DNA from: a bacterium
Lineage (GTDB): Bacteria > Joyebacterota > Joyebacteria > Joyebacterales > Joyebacteraceae
Length of the DNA stretch: 64,000 nucleotides
Reading direction: 5' to 3'
Assembly (NCBI GenBank): GCA_025774935.1
Contig: JALGZK010000004.1
Span: forward strand, 62,001 to 126,000
Under the pieces are notes generated by a model. It was given only the letters and a program-made list of their open reading frames with translations, did not search any database and was not told where the DNA came from. Positions within the stretch are counted from its first letter, which is position 1; each line of letters starts with the position of its first letter. A program made the translations under genes and the position numbers. Shown here piece by piece: positions 37,434-45,216 of this stretch.

Positions 37434-38498
37434 TCACGCCGTCGCGCGCACGGCCTGCTTCTCGAGGTACTCCTCGAACCGGATCCAGAACGGATCGATC
37501 CTCGGGTGATCGAGCGGATGTCTTCCGTCCTCGTCGATGACCTGCACGCCCTCGCCCGCCGGCAGGAGTTCTCCGACGTCCGAGGCCGGGATCCCTTCCG
37601 CATCGAGTGCGGCGAGGATGTCGGCCACCGCTGAGGGGCGAACCGCCGCAACGAGCGTGCCTTCGCTGATCGCCTTGTACGGATCGATGTCGAAGACCTC
37701 GCACGTCCTCATCACGATGTCCTGCGTGACGATCTTGCGCTTGTCGACGACGAGACCTCTGCCGCCAGCGTTGGCCAGCTCGAAGAGCGCCCCCCAGATG
37801 CCGCACTCCGTGGCGTCGTGCATCGCCGTGACGCCGCCCGTGCGCGCGCAGATCGCCGCGTCGCGGACGACAGACATCTGGTAGAACACCTCCTGCGCCT
37901 CCGCGGTCGCTTCCTTCCCGTGGACCTCGTCGATGAACTCCGGGAACTGGACGGACATGAGGCCCGTCGTCTCGACAGCGGGGCCCTTGGTGATGATGAT
38001 GCGGTCTCCGACCTCAGCCTTCCTCGGGTCGACGAGTTCCTTCTCGGAGCCGACCCCGAAGACGACGGCCCCGCCCACCATGGGGTAGCTGCAGCCGGCG
38101 TAGCGCGCCGTGTGGCCCGAGACGACCGCGATGCCGAGCCGGAGAGACTCGTCGTGCACTGTCTGCCACACCGTGGCCAGGGTCTCCTCGTCCATCTCAG
38201 GCGGCAGGTTCAGATCGACCGCCAGGAAGCGCGGGGGGATGCCGCTCACCGCGACGTCGCTCGCGATGATGTGAAGCGCGAACCAGGCTGCCCGCTCCCA
38301 GCCGAGGGACGGGGCGATGAAGAACGGGTCGGACGACATCACGACGATCTGATCGCCGATCGAGATGGCGCCGAAGTCGACTCCGTGCTGCGGTCCGACC
38401 ACCACGGCGTCGTCGGGCGCGCCGAGGCGTGGGAAGATGACCTCGTCGAAGAACTCGGGGGTCGCCTTGCCGAGCTGCGGAAGCTTCTTGGCCGTCAT
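37434..38498 (-). CDS. AIR synthase-superfamily protein (HypE/ThiL-related)
   Basis: 354 residues from the ATG at 38498, with AGGAG upstream. N-terminal ATP-binding half: 'VVVGPQHGVDFGAISIGDQIVVMSSDPFF', then 'IASDVAVSGIPPRFLAVDLNLP', as in HypE and ThiL. The C-terminal half has 'VTAMHDATECGIWGALFELANAGG', corresponding to the 'HDpTEGG' motif. The N-terminal Cys/Sec of SelD is absent, so this is not selenophosphate synthetase. The HypE C-terminal Cys is also lacking (the tail is 'KQAVRATA'). Placement in a TPP-regulated operon with thi4 and thiE suggests that it could be the thiamine-monophosphate kinase or another ATP-dependent step, but this is inference. Confidence 0.7.
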   Translation of the reverse strand: MTAKKLPQLGKATPEFFDEVIFPRLGAPDDAVVVGPQHGVDFGAISIGDQIVVMSSDPFFIAPSLGWERAAWFALHIIASDVAVSGIPPRFLAVDLNLPPEMDEETLATVWQTVHDESLRLGIAVVSGHTARYAGCSYPMVGGAVVFGVGSEKELVDPRKAEVGDRIIITKGPAVETTGLMSVQFPEFIDEVHGKEATAEAQEVFYQMSVVRDAAICARTGGVTAMHDATECGIWGALFELANAGGRGLVVDKRKIVTQDIVMRTCEVFDIDPYKAISEGTLVAAVRPSAVADILAALDAEGIPASDVGELLPAGEGVQVIDEDGRHPLDHPRIDPFWIRFEEYLEKQAVRATA

Positions 38499-38590
38499 GG
38501 GGACTCCTTCCTGCGGGCCTGAGCGGACCTGCGCTCCGGACGGGCGCCGGGACCTGCGGCCGCTTGTGGTGCTCCAAGTCTGTTGATGCT

Positions 38591-39118
38591 CTACCGGTCT
38601 CTCAGGAACTTCGCGATCGCGTTCCTGTGGGTCGTGAACGCGATGTCGTGAGGGAGCGCGTCGGCCGGGAAGAACACGGCCTCCTCGGCGTCGTCGCCCG
38701 GCTCGAGCTCGCCACCCACGACATCGCCCGTGAACGCGAAGCTCACGATCGGCGTGCGCGGGTCCTCGGCCGTCGCCCAGCTGTCCAAGAACCCGGTGAT
38801 GCGGATCTCGAGTCCGGTCTCCTCTTCGACCTCGCGCACGGCGCTCTCTTCGGGCGACTCGCCCGCCTCGATGAACCCGGCCGGGAGACACCAGAGCCCT
38901 CTCTGCGGCGGATACCTCCTTCTGACGAGGAGGATCGCGCCGTCGCGCTCGATGAGGACGCACGCGACGGGGGCGGGGGTGAGGTAGAAGACGTAGTCGC
39001 ACTCCGGGCACACGAGTCGTTCGTGCTCCCTCACGTCCGCGCGACGGAGCTCCGCCGCGCATCGCGGGCAGTACCTCAGCCCCTCGTAGTTGACCTGATC
39101 GTCGATGTTCGGCTTCAC
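38591..39118 (-). CDS. NUDIX hydrolase with N-terminal zinc ribbon
   Basis: 175 residues. Residues 15-42 hold 'YCPRCAAEL...LVCPECDYV', a C-x2-C...C-x2-C zinc ribbon as in NudC-like proteins. The Nudix box 'GFIEAGESPEESAVREVEEETGLE' has the full G-x5-E-x7-REVEEETG pattern (read as positions about 80-103). It hydrolyses a nucleoside diphosphate-X compound. It is between thiE and the HypE/ThiL-like gene on the same strand (24 and 92 nt gaps), so it may clean up toxic HMP-PP or thiamine analogues, as some Nudix proteins do; that is inference. Confidence 0.88.
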   Translation of the reverse strand: MKPNIDDQVNYEGLRYCPRCAAELRRADVREHERLVCPECDYVFYLTPAPVACVLIERDGAILLVRRRYPPQRGLWCLPAGFIEAGESPEESAVREVEEETGLEIRITGFLDSWATAEDPRTPIVSFAFTGDVVGGELEPGDDAEEAVFFPADALPHDIAFTTHRNAIAKFLRDR

Positions 39119-39142
39119 GGGTGTTCCTCTTATGCGTCCGCG

Positions 39143-39793
39143 CTAGCCGCCCGGCTGGATCGAGCTCAAGAGCTCGTCGAGCGCCACAAGCGGATCGTCG
39201 GCGAAGCAGACGGCCGACACGACCGCCACGAAGTCCGCCCCCGCGCGGAGGACGTCCGCGGCGTTCCCGGCGTCGAGCCCGCCGATCGCGACGACCGGAA
39301 GCCCGGGACCGGCCGCCGCGATCGTGCGCAGGCCCTCGAGGCCCACGGGCTCACTCGCGTCGGGCTTCGTCGCCGTCGGGAAGACGGGCCCGACCCCCAC
39401 GTAGTCCGCCCCGGCCGCTCGCGCCGCCGCGACCTCGTCGACCGTGTTCGCTGAAAGCCCCACGATGGCGTTCGGTCCGACGATCGCTCTGGCGCTCAGC
39501 GGGTCCATGTCGGCTCTTCCTACGTGCACCCCGTCGGCGCCGACCTCGGCCGCGACGTCGGCCCGGTCGTTGACGATGAAGAGGGTCCCCGTGTCGGCCG
39601 CGACGTGTCGAAGCGTCCTTGCGAGCGCCACGAGCTCATCGTCGGGGAGGGTCTTCTCGCGGAGCTGAAGCGCGGGCACTCCCCGCTCGACGGCCGCCCT
39701 CGCGAGCGTCGCGTGCGGCACTCGGGGCTCGGTGAGCACGAGGTAGAGCCCGACTCGTGCGAGTATCTCCAGGCGTCCTGCTCTCCGGCTCAT
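39143..39793 (-). CDS. thiE: Thiamine-phosphate synthase
   Basis: 216 residues, the usual ThiE length. It couples HMP-PP with the thiazole phosphate to form thiamine phosphate. Motifs: 'GVPALQLREKTLPDDEL', 'LFIVNDRADVAAEVGADGVHVGRADM' (split over residues 71-96), 'GLSANTVDE', 'GADYVGVGPVFPTATKPDA' and 'VVAIGGLDAGNAADVLRAGA', all in canonical order. It begins 4 nt after thi4 ends and is part of the TPP-riboswitch operon. Confidence 0.95.
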   Translation of the reverse strand: MSRRAGRLEILARVGLYLVLTEPRVPHATLARAAVERGVPALQLREKTLPDDELVALARTLRHVAADTGTLFIVNDRADVAAEVGADGVHVGRADMDPLSARAIVGPNAIVGLSANTVDEVAAARAAGADYVGVGPVFPTATKPDASEPVGLEGLRTIAAAGPGLPVVAIGGLDAGNAADVLRAGADFVAVVSAVCFADDPLVALDELLSSIQPGG

Positions 39794-39797
39794 CGTC

Positions 39798-40622
39798 TCA
39801 CCTCGCCGCCGCGACGGCGTCGCGGTCGGCCGTGGCCGCCGAGTCGGCCCCGCCGAGGCTCTCGAGGATCTGCCCCGCGACCTTCTTCCCCGAGATTAGC
39901 ATGCCGCCGAAGATCGGTCCCATCCGGTGTCCGCCGTGCACCGCGGCCGCCGCCATCCCGGCCACGTAGAGCCCGGGGAACACTTCCCCGGTGTGCTCGA
40001 TCACGGCCTGCTCGCCGCTCTCGGCCCACATGCTGCGCTCGCCCAGGATCCCGCCGGTCTCCGTGTTGAGTTCGACCTCCATCTTGCGCACCGTGACGTG
40101 CACGACCTCAGCCGCGTGTCCCGTCGCGTCGAGGACGGTGGTAGCTCCGACCGAGAGCGGATCGACGTGGAGCCCCGCGGTCAGGACCGGCGTCCACAGG
40201 ATGACGACGCCGGCCACGCGACCCTCCCTGAAGAGCACGTCCTCCACGCGGCACGCGTTGATGACGATCACCCCGGCCTCCGTCGCGCGGTAGGCGAGGG
40301 CCGACGCGGTGTGCACCGCATCGGCGGTGTAGTAACCTCCCCCGTACTCGCGATAGGAGATTCCGAAGTCCCGCAGGATCTCGAGCGCGTCGTCCTGGAC
40401 GACGATCTCGTTCATCAGCATCCCGCCACCCCAGATGCCCCCTCCTATGGAGAGCTTGCTCTCGAAGACCGCGACGCGCCTGCCGGCCTGGGCGAGGTAG
40501 TACGCGGCGACGAGCCCGGACGGCCCGGCGCCGACGATTGCGGCGTCGAGCTCGAGGGCCGAGTGGAACTTCTCGAAGAAGCGCTCTGAGATCGCCTTCG
40601 TTACCGTCACGTCGTTGATCAT
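39798..40622 (-). CDS. thi4: Thi4-type thiazole synthase (sulfide-dependent, His variant)
   Basis: 274 residues from the ATG at 40622, with GAGGAGGCGGG upstream. It makes the thiazole moiety of thiamine from NAD, glycine and a sulfur source. The FAD/NAD fold motif is 'DAAIVGAGPSGLVAAYYLAQAG' followed by 'VFESKLSIGGGIWGGGMLMNE'; the C-terminal 'GLYVAGMAAAAVHGGHRMGPIFGGML' is diagnostic. At the place where yeast Thi4 has the suicidal sulfur-donor Cys, this protein reads 'AGLHVDPLS' with His152. Archaeal Thi4 with His uses free sulfide catalytically, so this one is expected to be a multi-turnover, sulfide-dependent and probably anaerobic enzyme. First gene after the TPP riboswitch. Confidence 0.93.
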   Translation of the reverse strand: MINDVTVTKAISERFFEKFHSALELDAAIVGAGPSGLVAAYYLAQAGRRVAVFESKLSIGGGIWGGGMLMNEIVVQDDALEILRDFGISYREYGGGYYTADAVHTASALAYRATEAGVIVINACRVEDVLFREGRVAGVVILWTPVLTAGLHVDPLSVGATTVLDATGHAAEVVHVTVRKMEVELNTETGGILGERSMWAESGEQAVIEHTGEVFPGLYVAGMAAAAVHGGHRMGPIFGGMLISGKKVAGQILESLGGADSAATADRDAVAAAR

Positions 40623-40686
40623 GTCCCGCCTCCTCATTCCGATGGGGTGCGGGGCGGCCGGTCCGTGCGCGCCGGACCCGGGACGC

Positions 40687-40717
40687 AAAGGGGCTCCCCG
40701 TCAAACGGAAGAGCCCC
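40687..40717 (-). terminator. Riboswitch expression-platform terminator
   Basis: On the minus strand GGGGCTC (40717-40711) pairs with GAGCCCC (40696-40690), extended inside by CCGT/ACGG, and is followed by TTTG. It lies between the TPP aptamer and the thi4 ribosome site, so TPP binding probably causes premature termination. Confidence 0.8.
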
Positions 40718-40737
40718 TCACACCAATCTCGTTCTCA

Positions 40738-40818
<81 letters not shown>

Positions 40819-40967
40819 ACTTCGATTCTGCTTCCGCTCGCGCTGCCTGCCCGCCCGGGAGAGCCCCGGCGCCAGCCGTCGCTTGAGCGGCTATGTCGGT
40901 TGGTATAAGCTACCACAGCGAATCACACTCGTCAACGGTCACGCTAGGCACGCGAGCGGAGGGGAGC

Positions 40968-42359
40968 ATGAGAGTCACGGTCCACGACGCCGTGAGGAAC
41001 GTCACCGGAACGAAGCACGTGCTGACCACCGCGGGCGTACGGACGCTCCTCGACTGCGGGCTCGTTCAGGGGCGACGGTCCGAGAGCGACAGGAAGAACC
41101 GGAACCTGCCGTTCGACGCCTCGTCCATCAGGAACGTGATCCTCTCGCACGCCCACGTCGACCACAGCGGCAGTCTGCCGACTCTCGTGAAGCGCGGGTT
41201 CAAGGGACAGATCTTCTGCACGCACGCCACGGCGGACATCGCCGAGATTCTCCTTCGGGACACCGCGTACATCCAGCAGCACGACCTCGAGTACCTGAAC
41301 AAACGACGGCGCAAGAGGGGAGAGGTCGCGCTCGAACCCGTCTACACCGATTCCGACGTCGAGGACACTCTCCCTCGATTCGTTCCCGTCGACTACGACA
41401 CGCCGACCGAGATCTCCCGCGGACTCACCGTCACCTTCCGCGAAGCGGGTCACATCCTTGGCTCGTCCATTCCCGTCATCGACGCGATCGAAGGACGCCG
41501 CCGGGTCAGAGTCGTCTTCACGGGGGATCTCGGTCGTGACGACATGCCGATACTGCGCGACGTCTACCGACCCCGTTCGGCCGACGTGCTCATCACCGAG
41601 AGCACCTACGGTGACCGAACCCACAATCCTCCCGACAAGATCGAGAGCGAGCTCGCGGAGTTCGTCTCTCACACGGCGAAGCGCAAGGGGAAGATCGTCG
41701 TGCCCGCGTTCGCCGTCGGCAGGACGCAGCGGATGATCTACATGCTCCACGGGCTAATGAGAGACGGTCGCGTGCCCGAGATCCCTATCTACATCGACAG
41801 CCCGCTCGCCGTCCGGGCGACCGACATCTTCCGGCGCCACCCCGAGTGCTACGACGAGGAACTGGCGGCTCTCCTCAACCGCGACGACGACCCGTTCGGT
41901 TTCTCGCGGGTCACCTACGTCCGGGACGTCCAGGAGTCGAAGAGGCTCAACCGGAGGCCCGGCCCGATGATCATCGTCTCCGCCTCGGGCATGTGCGAGG
42001 CGGGGAGGGTCCTCCACCACCTCAAGAACACCGTCACGAGCCGCCGAAACGCAGTCATGATAGTCGGTTATCAAGCCCGACACACCCTCGGGCGGCGGAT
42101 CGTCGAGGGCGAGAAGAGGCTCAAGATATTCGGGGAGCCCTACACGATGCGAGCGCGCGTCGGGGTGTTCAACGAGTTCAGTGCCCACGCCGACAGCGAC
42201 GAGCTCTTCGAGTTCGCCGACGGCATGAGGCGACCGCCGCGGAAGACGATCATAGTCCACGGTAACGAGGACCAGTCGCTCGCGTACGGTCGCCGGTTGA
42301 CCGAGAGCGGGTTCCCGAACGTGGTGGTTCCGCTCGACGGCGAGAGCATCGAGATCTGA
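40968..42359 (+). CDS. Metallo-beta-lactamase/beta-CASP ribonuclease (CPSF73/YSH1-like)
   Basis: 463 residues from the ATG at 40968, preceded by GGAGGGGAGC. MBL motif 2 is H61-AHVDH66; then 'EAGHILGSS', 'VFTGDLGRDD' and 'DVLITESTYGDRTH'. The beta-CASP motifs follow: 'GKIVVPAFAVGRTQRMIYML' , 'IIVSASGMCEAGRVLHHL' and the final 'FSAHADSDEL'. Bacterial members of this RNA-metabolising group act as endo/exonucleases. It appears to be a single-gene unit, divergent from the thi operon. Confidence 0.93.
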   Translation: MRVTVHDAVRNVTGTKHVLTTAGVRTLLDCGLVQGRRSESDRKNRNLPFDASSIRNVILSHAHVDHSGSLPTLVKRGFKGQIFCTHATADIAEILLRDTAYIQQHDLEYLNKRRRKRGEVALEPVYTDSDVEDTLPRFVPVDYDTPTEISRGLTVTFREAGHILGSSIPVIDAIEGRRRVRVVFTGDLGRDDMPILRDVYRPRSADVLITESTYGDRTHNPPDKIESELAEFVSHTAKRKGKIVVPAFAVGRTQRMIYMLHGLMRDGRVPEIPIYIDSPLAVRATDIFRRHPECYDEELAALLNRDDDPFGFSRVTYVRDVQESKRLNRRPGPMIIVSASGMCEAGRVLHHLKNTVTSRRNAVMIVGYQARHTLGRRIVEGEKRLKIFGEPYTMRARVGVFNEFSAHADSDELFEFADGMRRPPRKTIIVHGNEDQSLAYGRRLTESGFPNVVVPLDGESIEI

Positions 42360-42604
42360 CATCCGCACGCCGCGCGCGACGCCGGTCGACCGCGCGTCTC
42401 CCACGCGACACCTCGCGGCGCTGTACACTCACCGCGACAACTGAACGCGGTCATGATCGCGCGCGCTTCGATCGCACTCGCAACCGATCACGTCGTGTCG
42501 TTCGAACGTCACGAACGAGCGCGCGAGTCATCGCGTGAACCATCGCGCGAGTCGACCTCGGACGCGAGCTCGAGCAACGCGACGTCTCTCATGTCACTTT
42601 TCAC
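42360..42604. other. Intergenic region without a recognised gene
   Basis: First part of a 478-nt gap. It is rich in short CG-containing repeats ('TCGCG', 'GCGCGAGTC') and weak palindromes. No coding frame has a ribosome site. From 42605 on lies the promoter and long leader of the histone-like gene. A structured leader or regulatory RNA cannot be excluded. Confidence 0.4.
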
Positions 42605-42633
42605 TTGACACAATTCCTCAGTCATTCTACATA
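42605..42633 (+). promoter_or_regulatory. Promoter of the histone-H1-like gene
   Basis: TTGACA (42605-42610), 17 nt, TACATA (42628-42633), embedded in an AT-rich patch. The predicted leader to the ATG at 42838 is about 200 nt. Confidence 0.6.
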
Positions 42634-42837
42634 TGTCAACGACAGGCGAACCGAATGCGTTCGACATCGAGTTGGACTCGGAGCGAAGGAGGTTCGTCGT
42701 CACCGTCGGAGATCGCCGACGGTCGGTCGGGCGCGGAGCCGCGAACATCATCGTCCGCGAACGCGCCCGGTGGAGAGAGCCAGGTCGGCCAATTCCCCCC
42801 GCGAATGGGCGCGGGCGGGCAAAGGAGGTAGAGGCTC

Positions 42838-43245
42838 ATGGCAGTGAAGAAGCCAAGGAAGCCTGCCAAGAAGAAGGCGGCCAAGAAGAAGGTGACCAAG
42901 AAGAAGGTCGCCAAGAGGAAGCCGGCGAAGAAGAAGGTGACCAAGAAGAAGGTCGCGAAGAAGAAGACCGCGAAGAGGAAGCCGGCCAAGAAGAAGGTCG
43001 CCAAGAAGAAGACGACCAAGAGGAAGCCGGCCAAGAAGAAGGTCGCCAAGAAGAAGACGACCAAGAGGAAGCCGGCCAAGAAGAAGGTCGCCAAGAAGAA
43101 GACGGCCAAGAGGAAGCCGGCCAAGAAGAAGGTCGCCAAGAAGAAGACGGCCAAGAGGAAGCCGGCCAAGAGGAAGGTCGTCAAGAAGAAGACCGCGAAG
43201 CGGAAGCCCGCCAAGCGGAAGACGACTCGCAAGAAGAAGAAGTAG
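42838..43245 (+). CDS. Lysine-rich histone H1-like DNA-binding protein
   Basis: 135 residues composed almost wholly of Lys, Ala, Arg, Pro, Thr and Val. The pattern is a repeat of about 14 residues of the type '[15 protein letters not shown]', with roughly seven copies. AAAGGAGG lies about 10 nt before the ATG. Composition matches the C-terminal tails of histone H1, chlamydial Hc2, AlgP and similar bacterial nucleoid proteins, so it probably condenses DNA or binds nucleic acid. The nucleotide repeat ('AAGAAGGTCGCCAAG') makes other frames open as well (Glu/Gln/Gly-rich or Leu-rich); those are artefacts. Copy number of the repeat is likely variable between strains. Confidence 0.88.
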   Translation: MAVKKPRKPAKKKAAKKKVTKKKVAKRKPAKKKVTKKKVAKKKTAKRKPAKKKVAKKKTTKRKPAKKKVAKKKTTKRKPAKKKVAKKKTAKRKPAKKKVAKKKTAKRKPAKRKVVKKKTAKRKPAKRKTTRKKKK

Positions 43246-43310
43246 CTGAAGGTCTCCCAAGCAGCAAGAGAGAGCGGAGCGCGACGAGAGTCGGGCTCCG
43301 CTTCTCTTTG

Positions 43311-43385
43311 TGGTAGCGCCAACGGGAATCGAACCCGTGTTACCGGCTTGAGAGGCCGGCGTCCTAACCGCTAGACGATGGCGCC
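43311..43385 (-). tRNA. tRNA-Glu (CTC)
   Basis: The minus strand folds as a complete cloverleaf with encoded CCA. The anticodon arm is CCGGC-CTCTCAA-GCCGG with anticodon CTC; the T-arm holds GGTTCGATTCC. The acceptor begins GGCGCCA and ends TGGCGCT-A-CCA, with a G-U first pair. It lies 11 nt downstream of tRNA-Gln and both follow gltX. Confidence 0.96.
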
Positions 43386-43396
43386 GTATCTTCTCG

Positions 43397-43470
43397 TGGT
43401 TGGGGAGGGAGGATTCGAACCTCCGCCGGCGGATCCAGAGTCCGCTGTCCTGCCACTAGACGACTCCCCA
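43397..43470 (-). tRNA. tRNA-Gln (CTG)
   Basis: The minus strand gives TGGGGAG...CTCCCCA-A-CCA as acceptor stem with encoded CCA. The anticodon arm is GCGGA-CTCTGGA-TCCGC, anticodon CTG; the T-arm holds GGTTCGAATCC. It starts only 3 nt after the gltX stop codon. Confidence 0.96.
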
Positions 43471-43473
43471 GCG

Positions 43474-44952
43474 CTATTCGTTTGTCAGCCCGCGCGCGTC
43501 CTCGATTCGTGAAAGCGTCTTATCCCGTCCGAGGAGCGACAGGGTCTCGAAGATGCCCGGGCTCGCCGTCCGTCCCGTCACGGCGACCCGCACAGGCTGC
43601 ACGAGCTTCCCGAGGGAGAGGCCGCGCTCCTGAGCGTGCGCGCGAATGATCCGCTCGAGCGTCTCCGGCTCGAAGTCCGGTGCTCCCTCGAGGATTCGCT
43701 GAAGCCCGGCGAGGGTCTCGTCCGCACCGGGCTTCGCAAGCACCTTCTTCACCGACATACTATCATAGATCACGTCCGACGCAAGGAAAAAGCCCGCCTG
43801 GTCGGTGATGTCGTTCAGGGTCTTCAGCCGGTCGCCGATCGTCTCGACGATCTTCTCGAGGCGGTCTCTCTCCTCGCCGGCGACGCCGGCCTCGATGAGC
43901 CCCTCGCCAGTGAGGAACGGCAGGACGCGATCGGTGCGTTCGCTCACCGGGAGGCTCTTGATCCACTGCTCGTTCATCCAGAGGAGCTTGTCCGGATCGA
44001 ACGCGGCCGGTTTCCGGCTGACCTTCCCAACCTCGAACTTCTCCACGAGCTCGTCCGGCTGGAAGATCTCCTGGACTCCGTCGTACGCCCAACCGAGGAG
44101 CGCGAGGTAGTTCATGAGCGCCTCCGGGAGGTACCCCGACCTCCTGTACTCACCGATGGCGACGGCACCCCTGCGCTTTGAGAGGACCTTCCCGTCCTGC
44201 GCCAGCACCAGGGGGAGGTGCCCGTACGTCGGAGGAGTCCCGCCGAGCGCCCGCGCGATCAGAACCTGCTTCGGTGTGTTGGACAGGTGGTCGCTGCCAC
44301 GGATGACGTGGGTCACGCCCATCTCCAGGTCGTCGACGACGACCACGAAGTTGTAGGTCGGCGTGCCATCCGTCCTTGCGATCACGAGGTCGTCCAGCTC
44401 GGAGTTGTCGAACTCCACCCTCCCGAGAATCAGATCGTCGACGACCGTAGCGCCGTCGGGGACGCGGAACCGGACGGAAGCGGGGGCGCCGCTCTTCAGC
44501 AGCCGTTCGCGCTCCTCGTCCGCGAGCTCGAGGCACCTCCGGTCGTACCGCCAGTCCCGCCCTTCCTTCGGGGCTCGCCCCCGCCGCTCCTCGAGCTCCT
44601 CCTTCGTGCAGAAGCACCGGTAGGCGGAGCCGTCCGCGATCAGCCTCTCGATCGCCGGGCCGTACGACCCCGCGCGCTCGGACTGGAAGTAGGGGCCACG
44701 CGGCCCCCCGACCTCGGGTCCCTCGTCCCAGTCGAGGCCCAGCCACTTCAGATCCTCGACGATCGCCTGGTAGTACTCCTGGGTCGAGCGGGCGGTGTCG
44801 GTGTCCTCGATCCTGAGGATGAACGCCCCGCCGGAGTGGCGCGCGAGGAGCCAGTTGTAGAGAGCCGTCCGGCCTCCACCGACGTGGAGAAACCCCGTGG
44901 GACTCGGTGCGAAGCGTACCCGCATGCCTTCCACGACTCGGCCTCCGGCCAT
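43474..44952 (-). CDS. gltX: Glutamyl-tRNA synthetase
   Basis: 492 residues from the ATG at 44952; the ATG at 44925, just before 'RVRFAPSPTGFLHVGGGRTA', is an equally good candidate because it removes a non-conserved N-terminal tag, though its GGAAG site is very close. Class I signature is 'HVGG' (HIGH variant) at the start, 'ILRIEDTDTARST', and 'KVLSKRRG' as KMSKS. The C-terminal anticodon-binding domain is present, so length is normal. It charges tRNA-Glu and, in bacteria lacking GlnRS, also tRNA-Gln for transamidation. The genes for exactly those two tRNAs lie directly downstream on the same transcript. Confidence 0.96.
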   Translation of the reverse strand: MAGGRVVEGMRVRFAPSPTGFLHVGGGRTALYNWLLARHSGGAFILRIEDTDTARSTQEYYQAIVEDLKWLGLDWDEGPEVGGPRGPYFQSERAGSYGPAIERLIADGSAYRCFCTKEELEERRGRAPKEGRDWRYDRRCLELADEERERLLKSGAPASVRFRVPDGATVVDDLILGRVEFDNSELDDLVIARTDGTPTYNFVVVVDDLEMGVTHVIRGSDHLSNTPKQVLIARALGGTPPTYGHLPLVLAQDGKVLSKRRGAVAIGEYRRSGYLPEALMNYLALLGWAYDGVQEIFQPDELVEKFEVGKVSRKPAAFDPDKLLWMNEQWIKSLPVSERTDRVLPFLTGEGLIEAGVAGEERDRLEKIVETIGDRLKTLNDITDQAGFFLASDVIYDSMSVKKVLAKPGADETLAGLQRILEGAPDFEPETLERIIRAHAQERGLSLGKLVQPVRVAVTGRTASPGIFETLSLLGRDKTLSRIEDARGLTNE

Positions 44953-44993
44953 CAGAAAGGGCCCCCGGGTGGAGGCCCAGTGAGAGTCCGGAG

Positions 44994-45023
44994 ACTATAG
45001 CAGGCGGGCGGCGCGCGTGTCAA
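44994..45023 (-). promoter_or_regulatory. Promoter of gltX-tRNA-Gln-tRNA-Glu
   Basis: On the minus strand TTGACA (45023-45018), an 18-nt spacer and TATAGT (44999-44994). The short leader contains a GGGCC/GGCCC hairpin with a TTTCT run directly before the first ATG, a possible attenuator. Confidence 0.7.
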
Positions 45024-45216
45024 GAAACGGGGCCGAACGGGGTCCTCCGGCCCGCCGGACGCCCGGGACCGCCGAGGCCGGCGGCCTCCGGACGGGGCCC
45101 GGGCTGGCACGAAACTGGCTTCGTTCCGGGTCGGCAGGGCGTCGCCTCGGGCTCCCTGGCGTCGCGCCTGCGCGCGGCGGCGGGGCGGAGGCCGTGGACG
45201 CGGGAGGGACGACCCG

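Noticed and set aside
37434-38498. Selenophosphate synthetase (selD), which would fit the two selenoprotein genes
   Set aside because: The protein is in the same superfamily, but the N-terminal glycine-rich segment with catalytic Cys/Sec and Lys of SelD is absent; the sequence fits HypE/ThiL-like AIR-synthase proteins.
42633-43316. Glu/Gln/Gly-repeat protein or Leu/Phe-rich antisense protein at the histone-like locus
   Set aside because: These are the other frames of the AAG-rich repeat. Only the Lys-rich frame has a strong ribosome site directly upstream and matches a known protein class.
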